A stretch of 64,000 bases of DNA from NCBI GenBank assembly GCA_024195585.1, contig SWBL01000200.1, positions 1-64,000 of the forward strand, written 5' to 3'. Made by a program: the position numbers and the translations under genes. The notes beneath the pieces were generated by a model. The model was not told the origin of the DNA, did no database searches, and worked only from the letters and a program-made list of their open reading frames with translations. Positions 54,606 to 64,000 of this stretch are shown here, one piece after another; the stretch's first letter is position 1, and each line of letters begins with the position of its first letter. Source of the DNA: Aureobasidium sp. EXF-3400 (lineage: Eukaryota; Ascomycota; Dothideomycetes; Dothideales; Saccotheciaceae).

Positions 54606-57600
54606 CTCGCAAGGCTAAGAATATGCTTGGTCTTGAGTGGTCAAGATACTATAATAGACCAGACAAAAACAAGACGAATTGACAGAGTACTGGATGTCGG
54701 AAGGAGGTGAGAACGAGTTGCACCAGCCTTGACCTCGTGAAAAGCCCGATGGATGAAAAAAGAATGTGTCGAGGTATGGTTGAGGATGCAGACAAGCCTG
54801 AGAGGCGTCGAGCCAGTACATATACATTCGTGACACGGGAAGTGAGATATCGCTAGATTCGACTCAAGATCAACTTCCTTTGTTCCACCACACTGGCCGC
54901 CTCTACAGCGATGGTGGCGTAACGGGGAGCCTTGGACGTCGTTTCCAGGTAGAGAACGAACAATGACAGACGGGCCACACCTGTGGATAAGGATCCATGC
55001 CGTTTGACAAATCTCAAAGAATGCTATCCCATTCTGGCGACGAGCTACGGCCTTACACCTCGCATCCTCGATCCGGAGCGCAAGATAGATTAATGCCATA
55101 TTGCATCTGCCATCTGGAGAGGCGTCATGATGATCTCCCAATCCTTGTCCTTGGGTCCGTCAGAACCAGGTTGTTGGGTTATGCCTCAATGTAGACAGAA
55201 GTTGTAACGGTGATGTGCAAGCCCTTACTCAGTTCGGATGTGTAGGGCGAACCGTTGGTAGGGTGGCCACACTTATCATACGAATTCATGTTTTCCAGGG
55301 ATCCGTTTCCCGTATAGCTCTCCTTTACTTCTACAGTCCGCATTACCGACATGAAGAACGCAGAAGAAAACAACAAGGGCAGCTCATCGTCTGCATTGGT
55401 ACCGGTTCCTGAGTGAAAACGGTCAACGTGCATACACAGATCCTTCGGGGTTTGCGATATTCATTTGGTCGTGGCATGCAATATAACTGAGTTTCTTCCA
55501 GAGACTCGAATTCGTGTCGTTGCAGTGATAGTGTGGTGATTGAGGCGCTGTCAATTTAATCAGCACCCAATCTGGCGGAATTTTTTACAGGGCTGCCCTG
55601 TTAGCTGGAGACATCTCGGCGCCGGGAAGTGATCGGCCTGCCTCACATAACGCGATCGAACTAATGCGACCAGATTGATAAATGTTCCAGATGCGATGCC
55701 CAAAGAGCATGCAAGATCCTTGGAACGCAACCTGATTCGACGAGATAGCTGTAGATGTCGTCGACGGCGTGAATGCAGCATGTCTGTTGCTATTCACAGA
55801 TCAGGAGACACTCGGACATGGCCACACGCTCAAGCCTTTACCATGCAGAAGCACAGAGCAGATGCCATCATGCGTAGGGATCTTTTTGAAAAACTGGCCC
55901 GCATTAGCGACGGCACTTTTCCCTACCTGAGCGTGCACGAGGCTTGTTCACAACGCTGCCACACTCGTCGTCGCGGCTGGCCCTGACCTCGGCATCGACG
56001 AACGCGCATGCCCCTTTCGCAACAGTGCATTTTCGCTTGTTGATGTTCGTTGGTGAGCAACGTGTTAACCATGCGACTCATGCTGGAATGAGGAAGTAGA
56101 CGTCGAGACTTCTTGGAAAACAAGGTTTTGTTGGTGTGAGGTTCCGACGGCCCGCGAGAAACGGATCGCCCCGCTCCGCAAAACGTGACGGCTCGAGGTC
56201 ACTGTGTTTTCTTCCGAATAATGACCAGGTTGATTATCATCCAACTGCCATATTGCCCCTTGTGGTTCCTCAATGTACCCAAATTACGATGCGTACCAAA
56301 AAGGAGCTTGCAATTCGAGAACAGGCATTGTCGAACCCCGAGCGAGTGGCAGTTGCCCGGCTGACGAGTGACCTCTATCAGCTCCCTTCCAACACCTGAC
56401 AATACCCTGGTCTGTGGAATGCATTCTGGCATCAGTCGATCAGACACGTCGAGACTCGTATCTGTCTATATGCGACAGTTGATTTGCTATTGCGAGTCGA
56501 AGGGGCTGCCTGCTACGCAAGCTTCAACGAGTCAGAATTTGAGCCGCGAAAGGCTCGGCAGGCTTTTCCTGGTTAACGTGTGACTGTCTGTCAGGCCATC
56601 TTCCATATCTTTGGTAAATGTCTCGGATCCTGTCTCATGTCCAGACTCGATCTAGCAAGCCCAGAAGGAGATCCCAGAAGAGGATGATCAGAATGAGGTT
56701 TGTTTTGCCAGATGTTGCGACCAAAGAAGGAAGTACCCAAACGTTCTTGCCCTCGATTCGGCCGCCGTCAAATGTTCTCCACTTTCTGCACGACGCACCC
56801 ATCCACCCCTGTCACCCAACAACAACAATCTGCAATTTTCAATCTTTCATCATCTCGGATTTCCATGAAGATCATCCAGTTCCAAGCCTGTAAAGTCGGC
56901 GTCGTTGCTGGGGACATGCTTCAATGGCTTTTCCGAGATACCAAGGTCAATGCCACTGATCTTCTTGGTCACGTCAGCCCTAAACATGCAATGTACCATT
57001 AACCTGGAAGTGCTACCGACGAGTACTGAGTCGGATGAGGATGCCGCCCGTCAGTCGTGCGTATCGTGGCGCTCGTCTCTGCCTTTTCCCCGAGCGAGTG
57101 GCACGAACTTCTGCAGGGCGAGCCGCTTCGTTCATTCCGCATTCATCTGCATATAATCTCGCTTTGCTCTCGACTGCTTGCATGAATGGCATGCTCCTTA
57201 CTTCCAAATCGTCGTGACCTAGATTCAACGCCTCTATAGATTCAGCTAAGTTGAACAGCTACTCATCAAACGCTCAGCACGCCTCCCTTTCGATCGTACC
57301 CTCAAGAACATCTGAATACGCTTCTGCCCCGATGGAAGAGCTCGGGAACGTTGATGCTCCTTGGACCGCATTGCCTCCCTTTGACGAGCCGCGTCTTCAG
57401 CTGTCGTCGACCTTGAGTCTACTAACAAGATTTCGTGGTGCTGAATGACAACGTCGCCGACATTAAGTCCTAATGAAGACATACCTTGGTACTGAATAAT
57501 AACGTCGCCGACCCCCTTTCTATCCCCGGTCGCTACCATTGGCAAAATGCAGCTCCTTCCTCTCAAGCACGTTTGCCTTTTCAATTTATATCGACCGATT

Positions 57601-58898
57601 GGCCGCAGACGCATTCATCTGTTGTATGTCAACCTATCCCGTTATTGACCCTGTCTTCGTACAGCAACATGGCTGAGCAACAGCTATCCATCAACAACTT
57701 TACGGACCGGCTCTGCAAGCGAGTCTCTCTCGAGTCCCTCGCTCGTCAAATCATAGACTGCTTCTGTTCTATTTCGTAGTCAACATCTATGCATTCTCGA
57801 AGCTATGTCTGTTCTTCATTGCTGATATATCCTGTCTGTCGCTTTTGCTACCTGTTGATCCGACACGAGGCTTTCCACGTTCGATGCCGCGCTCATCGTA
57901 CCTTTGAGCTACCTGTAATCTCCTGGTCCTTCGCCGCTACCCGTTGACTCTCCTGCTTCCTCCATCTGCACTTCGAATCAGGAGAGTCGCTGCCTATGAC
58001 ACGCTCTTGCCTGTAGTTACAGGGCTCGACGCTCTGACACATCAACTGCGCTGCTACTGCTCCATACACATCTCCAGACGATCATGCTAATATCCATTGC
58101 TTTCACAACATGATTCAGGACTTGCAAAACAACAACTGAATTTGACTGCCAGTAATGCTCATACGCAATTCAGCAGCGGGACACATCCCGCTGCGTCGGC
58201 ATCTCCCAAACAACCACTCTCGAATGTGACCTGTTGACACCATCAAGCCTTTGAGACTTCCTACTCTCCAGTGCCACCTCTGACGTCTGTCCAGCATATT
58301 CATCCCCTTAGATTTAGCTAGTGACGCAAAACCCAAATACTGCCCTTTTGATATCAATCTCCAAGACTTCCTCGCAGCTGTGAGTATAGAAATAAAGTAA
58401 TAGATTTCACAAGTCCTCGTACTTCGATAAATAATGGCTAGAAACAAATTCACGCAAGAGAGAGAGAGAGAGAGATATGATGATGGTAAAGTGCATTACA
58501 AGAGACAGGGTGATATGTTCAACGACCGACCACTGGAATTTCTCTCGTCCTTTCTCCAAGTCCTTGGAGTCATGCAAACTTGTTTATGTGGCTCATAGCT
58601 CAAGGAATCAAGGTCATGCCGATTCGATGACGAAGATGTCCGAATTTGTGGTCAAGTTGACATGGACGTGCAATTGAGAAGGTTCGTGGAAGAAACGTTC
58701 TGTAATTTCTTCCTGGCTAATGACTTTGCAGCAAAGCTAAGAGCTATCTTGAATGTTATGCATAGGAAATCAATAAATGACGACATGGCAGCAGCTCAGA
58801 AAGAGCTGCCGGTCCGCTCGCATTGTCTGTCACGCTCCATCTCCTTCTTTTTTGCCCAAAACAACCATCGACTGAGAGTCCACCGATGTTGACGCAAA
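54606..58898. other. 4.3-kb gene-poor region
   Basis: No frame in this stretch shows a domain, signal peptide or plausible splice chain. The longest ORFs (up to about 166 codons) overlap each other on opposite strands. An (AG)n run sits at 58456-58474. Possible non-coding transcripts cannot be judged from sequence alone. Confidence 0.5.
58456..58474. repeat. (AG)n microsatellite
   Basis: About nine AG units, about 430 bp beyond the stop of the E2/U-box gene. Confidence 0.85.
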
Positions 58899-61800
58899 TC
58901 ACAACACTTCATCTTCGTCCTCGTCTTCATCAATGTCGAGCAACTCGTACTTCCACTCCTTGCGAGACTTTTTACCGTGCTTCCTAGCGTGACGACGAGC
59001 TTCTTCGGCGAAAGCAACCTCGTCATGATGGAAACCGAGGGTCACAGTGGTGTGCCTAGACTGCTTGTCAGTATATGTTGAGCTTTGCAGACCGCCTCGA
59101 AGGACTTACACGGCGTCGCCAGCTTCAGCTTGCAAGAGGAGACCGTAGACAGTGTCAAGAACACTCTTGAGAGTGGTATCTGTGGTCCAGTCACGGTCGA
59201 AGATGCTGTGGCAGATACGACCATGGCGATTGATGTTGGGATGGAAGAGCGGAGTCACGAAGCGGCCTTTGGGAGGAAAGGCAGGGAAGTTCTCCGGCAT
59301 CTCAAGATACAGCAAGAAGGTGCAGCCTTCGTATGGAGTCTCGGGAGGCTATTGAGATATGTTAGCACCTTGTGATTCGTATCACCGTACAGTAAAACTT
59401 ACGCCCTCCATGACAATCTTCCAGAAGAACATGTCGGCTTCAGATACATAACAGTCGTACTTCGGGTGAGGAGCAGTGGCCATGTCGCGCATCTCTACAA
59501 GGAGACGAGATGCTCTGAGTGTAGGTAGACTGAAGCTGGTGCTCGGGTTGGATCGAATGCGGTTGGTCAATTGAATAAATGTATCTTCCAGTCTGGGATG
59601 CTCCTTGCGCTTGGGGAACACATCCTGAGTGACGACAGTGAACGCAGCACGGTGGCGCATAGTGTAGAAGTTGTTCAAGGCGGAGCTGCGTGTAAGATCA
59701 GCAGTAGTCACAGCTGGGAGTGGACGCTCAGTCTGAGACAAGACAGGCTCCATCTCACAGATGGCCAGCGCAGTGGTGAGATCCTTGGGATAGAAGCAGT
59801 AAGACTTGAGCATGACTGAGAGTGCCTTCAAATCCATGTTGTCGTCTTGTCCAATGCAAACCGAGTCGACGGCGATCTTGTTCTCACGAAGCTGGAAGCA
59901 AAGATCAGCGGGACCAGCGACCGATTTGGTATCATTTCCATCAGAGAGGCACATGATGCGACGTTGAGCCTTGGGATACTTCTCCGCATACTTCATAATC
60001 TGGGTTTGCGCAAGCTTGAGACCATCCCAAAGTGCGGTGTCGCCATCGGCGTGCATGCTCTGAACACTTCTTCGGAAGTTCTCGATGACATGAGTGATTG
60101 ACTGAGACACCTTTGCCGTCGAGTCAAACGTGATCAGACCAATGTGGGTCTTGTACGAGTAGGCAATCATGCGGTTGATCATGGCTTCGAACATCTGCTT
60201 CAGGACTTCGAGGCGCGACAGACGGCGAATGTTCTTCTGGCGTACAGCTGCTTCAGAGACCTGCACTTTCAACACCAAAGGCTTGTCATCTTCCTCATCC
60301 TCGTCATCACTGTCGTAGATTCTCTGAGGGTTCGAGCGAGTCGATTCGCTCTTATAAACCGACTCAGCTTCAAGTAGACCATATGCATGGTAAGGAGTGA
60401 GATAGGTTCGAAGAAGTTCAGAGTTCTCGGGAATGTTTCCCAAGTAGTGGTCATCGCCATTGCTCCTCAGGTCTGTCCAAATCTCCTGCTTCTTGTAGTC
60501 GGTCCATGGCTGATTAGTCCACTTGAAGCGCCAGTACTTGGTCATGAGAGACATAAAGGAGTTTCCGGTGTCCTTAGGAACCCAATAGCAGAAGTCTGGA
60601 CGGTTGTCGCCTGTGTAAACCTTGATCAAGCACAAAGAAGATGTACCATCAGGAATCATGTTGACATCATCGGCCACCACAACAGTAATGACACTACCTC
60701 CTGTGATGCCCGAGTCTGCGAGGGTGCCCGAAGATGGTCGCAAGATGACTCCTTGCCACGATAGCTGGAAAGCGTTGTGGCGGCCCTTCATGCCACGGAA
60801 CGCGACCTTGAACAAGTCAAGCAAGGTAGTAGTCGGTAGCAAAGCGCGAGAGAAGTGATGAGAAGAGTTCGAGAACGTGATCATGTTCTGACGTACTGAG
60901 GTACGACGACGCTTGTTCACTGGGCGTTCCTCAGGCTCGACAAGGTCCTCAGCTTGCAGCCATCTATCAGCCTGCCCAGCCAACTCGAGCTGGGGTCTGA
61001 GCTCGGTGTTTTCAAGGATGAGTCCGGTCAGTGGCGACGAACGTCTGACCGACATCCATTTGGTAATGGCCTGACGACCATAAACTTGACCATCAGCTGC
61101 TACGACAGGATCCTGGATGAGATCCAGCTTGATAGGGCATTTGAGGGCAGGTGGGATGAAGGTCACATCATTCGGAAGAGGCTGAATCTGTGTACGTCCA
61201 GGGATCTTGTTGCCGAGCTTCCATACCCACTTCTGAGGAGACTTGGCCATGGCATGAAGAACGATCATGTCAACAAGCTCCTGTTCAAAGCGTTTGAGAC
61301 CAGCTGCGAACAACTCAAGCTTATCAATCTTTTGATTGTTCTGTTGGCGCTGCCATTGGCTGTAGACCGGTTCACCGTGCAGGTTTGCCAGCTCTCCTGT
61401 AAGAAGATCAAAGACCAAGATCAGCATCTTGGCCGCCACGGTAGATCTCGCACCGTGGGCAGAGTCAACCACAGCACCAATAACCTCGTTGTAAACTTCG
61501 TGCTGGGACAGAGACTTCTTTGTGTCGTCAAGCTCAACTCTGGTGTAGACATGAGGAGAGATTTCCGGAGTTTCTTCAATGACATCTGTGTTGGTGTCGA
61601 TGCCCATGAGATCGGTGGATGATGACATACTGGCACTGCAGTCTACAGCAAACATGACAATCTCATCAGGCTCGTCAAGAGCACGGGTTTGGGAGGAACC
61701 GAGTACATCAAAGACCTCAGTGCCATCTTCTTCAAAGGATCGAAGAATAGGCGCAATTTGCTGTTCAACCTGGCCAAGGTTTGGGGTTTCTTCGCCGTGC

Positions 61801-63374
61801 AAAGGACGAAAGAGGACGGTATCTTCGCCGGGACCTGCGCAGCCAGCTTTGCCCGTGTAAACGGCGAGATGTCCTTCGGAGTCGAAAGTCAAGTGCTCGG
61901 GTGCTACAGAAGATAACAAAGATGGCCTAACCACTGAGAGGGAGACTTTGCCACAGAGATTGGCAAGCTGATGCAAGTTGCGAAGATCACTAGAGTTGAC
62001 GACCTCCTGCAGAGTCTGGGTGCGGGCGAAAAGATCAGTTGGTGGGTTGAAGATGGTAGCACTTTGCTTGGATTCTGACAGCAGCTTCAGCTTCAGCTGT
62101 CCAGAGTTTGCATCGGGCTGGACATATGTCGACGTGGTAGGACGGGTGTTGCTGCCACCGAGGGGTACGAGACGGAAGGCTGGAGAGACATCTTCGAACT
62201 GCACAGTATGGATCTGCGACGAATAGACAGGGACTGTGAGATTTGTTGGTTTCAGCTGGTTGGCCTTCTCCATGATGAGACCAAGAAGAAGGCGAGTGCC
62301 CTCGAAGAGTCTGGCATTGTCGTTTCTGATGAGCTTCTTGTGACCCAGGTCTCCAAGGACGCAATAGAAGGCCTGACTCAGGGCAGAACTCGCGGTGAGG
62401 GAGATGGTGCTTCCCTGGATTAACAGATGCAGAGCGCGCACGGCCGGTGGGAAGCAGCAGAGGAGAGCAAAGACGTAGACGACTCTCTCTCTGTGTTCAT
62501 CTGTAGCACAATCACCCTTGAGAAGGTGAGCAAGGACTCTGAGAGACGACAGAAACATGGCTACACCACGGCTAGACTGTGGGGTATCGGGCTGCCAGTG
62601 CAGACCAGCAGCGTAGAGGTCATTCTTGCCGACTCTGCCAGTAGGCTCAGGCGAGCGTATAGTCAAGGCAGGGCGTGGCACGGCATAGATGTTGAGAATA
62701 CCATCCTTGAGGTTTGTAGCAAAGCCGGTCTCCTCGATTGTCGATTCCAGACAAGAAGACGAAATTGGAAGCTCATGGGTGTGGAGGTCCAAGATGGAAG
62801 CAGTGTCCAGATAGTCAGGGGCACTTTTGCTAAGATGGCGAACAGCATCGTCATGGAGCTGTTGGAGCTTGGAAGTAGCAGGGAGCTTGAAGGCTGGAGT
62901 AGGCAACGCCTTTGGGTCCTTGGCCATCAACTTGGCAATTGCTGGTGTGATAATACGGATGGGTACAGCGTTGCGGATGGTGAGAGACTCCTGAGCGCCA
63001 GCTGACTGATCTTGGGTTCCGGTCATGGTGACATCGGCAGCCTACTTTTTGTGAGTCGCCTAATCATGAGAGTGAAGTTTGAAGGGCAGACTTACTTGAG
63101 CGGGAGCGGCATGGTTGGCAGAGTTGAAAACAGCGAAAAGCTGTTCGTCGACGACCAAGTCACACAGAGTGTCTTGAGGGTCGAGGATGGGACCATCGAC
63201 GGTAGCCAGGCGCAGAGTGCAGTTGGCGGCGTTGAGAGTCTTACCGTAGCGAACTGCGCGCTTGACAACTTCGGCGGTGAGGGCGGCGGCATTGGATGAC
63301 GACTGGAAAGGCACAAGGAGCTTGAGAGGCTCTGGCCAGCCTGTGTCGCTGACAACGACAGAGTAGCGCTGCAT
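58899..63374 (-). CDS. Hybrid ubiquitin enzyme: beta-grasp, vWA, U-box, ubiquitin-like and E2 domains
   Basis: Exons 63374-63096, 63041-59403, 59348-59110 and 59055-58899 join to 1437 aa. Residues 1-93 look like a ubiquitin-type beta-grasp. A vWA MIDAS motif DxSxS starts at Asp560. A U-box follows at about 720-790 (ALKCPIKLDLIQDPVVAADG, Cys728). A ubiquitin-like segment is near 832-882 (QLSWQGVILRPSSGTLADSG). The rest of a vWA fold is at about 1035-1160, with MIDAS Thr1095 (DGDTALWDG) and Asp1127 (CLSDGND). The C-terminal E2 domain (about 1280-1410) has FPPKGRFVTPLFHPNIN and catalytic Cys1352 in GRICHSIF. The tail is basic, then acidic. Splices 2/3 and 3/4 fall inside the E2 fold and rebuild it exactly (VMEGPPETPYEG). 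Inference: E2 and E3 functions in one chain, with vWA/UBL parts recruiting substrates or ubiquitin. Confidence 0.9.
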
Positions 63375-64000
63375 GATGGCGTGCGCGCAGAACGCAGAAG
63401 GTATGAGAGGAAGTGTATAAGATGGAATGTAAGAGAGGAGTGTGAGATTTGGGAATAGACTGTTGTGCAGTCGGAGGTGGAGGTGAGGAAAGAAGGAAGT
63501 AAAAAGTCGCTGCGGTAGACGCGCCGTGATGGTCGTGTCTTGGAAGTGGGTGATTGAGAAAGAAGCGCTGAAGTGAGTGTTTCAACGCCAAGAGACACAG
63601 CTTGTGTTTGTGGGAAGGTGCGATGCTACAGTTGGCTGCCTTCGTGTCTTGGACTTGCAGCTTCACGGCCTGAACCCCGACTTCTGCCTCCCTACTCTGC
63701 ACGAGGAATCAAACCGACCGACGGCTAGATGACACAGCATAGAACTGTCCTCCAACCAACGGGCTGTCCATCACCTGAACTCTCATACCTACATGTTCTG
63801 GAAGCTCGATTGCACATGTCGACATGTCCCCTTTGTCGCAGTCAAACAGCCAATGCATACATAGCCAACCTACTTCTGAGACAGGAAGACTGCAGAGATG
63901 TCTTTATCGACTATGCAACATCGGGTGTCACCACAGCCTGTCCCCAGGCAGTCTTTGTCTCGAAGCATCAAATGAGAGACAGAAGAAGTTGGTGCCCAAG
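63375..64000. other. Upstream region of the hybrid ubiquitin gene
   Basis: The 5' flank. The segment near 63400-63560 is purine-rich on the + strand (pyrimidine-rich on the sense strand), typical of a fungal leader. No gene recognised. Confidence 0.5.

Noticed and set aside
54641..55141. 166-codon minus-strand frame upstream of the TmpA-like gene
   Set aside because: No domain or signal; overlaps other ORFs and the promoter of the TmpA-like gene.
56325..56350. tRNA-like GGGGTTCGAC (minus strand)
   Set aside because: No cloverleaf can be built around it.
1..64000. CRISPR arrays, insertion sequences, retroelements, LTRs
   Set aside because: Searched by eye for spaced direct repeats, transposase or reverse-transcriptase motifs and terminal repeats; none seen, only short microsatellites and in-gene repeats.

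Overview
The window is nuclear DNA of a filamentous or yeast-like ascomycete. Most genes carry short introns (about 40-80 nt) with GTAAGT/GTATGT-type donors and CAG/TAG acceptors. Gene density is one per 2-3 kb, and the proteins match fungal families: acuD-type isocitrate lyase, neutral trehalase with PKA sites, GIT1-type permease, TmpA-like reductase and GH16 anchored by a type II membrane segment. Pezizomycotina is well supported. A dothideomycete black yeast (Aureobasidium-like) is my best guess, resting only on base composition and gene style. Exon boundaries below were spliced by hand and checked for phase. No tRNA, rRNA, CRISPR or transposon was found.

Layout. 1-6.95 kb: a minus-strand run of small regulatory-looking genes. 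Three neighbours encode Zn(II)2Cys6 clusters (one with two clusters plus repeats, two with the cluster at the C-terminus). A fifth gene has a Cys-containing domain and a SUMO-interaction-like motif. 7-18.5 kb: a small basic Cys/His protein, isocitrate lyase, an alpha/beta hydrolase, NADP-isocitrate dehydrogenase (mitochondrial presequence plus C-terminal AKL) and neutral trehalase, so a carbon-metabolism block. 19-33.5 kb: MFS exporter, GH16 glucanase, GIT1-like permease, M24 aminopeptidase P and three lineage-type unknowns; a degraded, repeat-bearing stretch lies at 27.1-28.7 kb. 34.6-43.9 kb: two large, divergently transcribed secreted proteins sharing Cys modules; one has three PAN/Apple domains. 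44-54.6 kb: small unknowns, an amino-acid permease, an RNase T2 and a TmpA-like membrane oxidoreductase. 54.6-58.9 kb: a gene-poor stretch.

58.9-63.4 kb: the most striking gene, a predicted 1437-residue protein. It combines an N-terminal beta-grasp domain, a von Willebrand A (vWA) domain, a U-box (E3), an internal ubiquitin-like domain and a C-terminal E2 ubiquitin-conjugating domain with intact catalytic Cys. The vWA appears to be split: its DxSxS motif lies about 475 residues before the rest of the fold, and the U-box and ubiquitin-like domain sit in the gap. It looks like a one-chain E2/E3 ubiquitin ligase.

The metabolic genes fit together: isocitrate lyase opens the glyoxylate bypass, the multi-targeted isocitrate dehydrogenase supplies NADPH in several compartments, and trehalase mobilises the reserve sugar. 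The secreted proteins, GH16, RNase T2, permeases and aminopeptidase fit an osmotrophic surface lifestyle. I see no single biosynthetic cluster.
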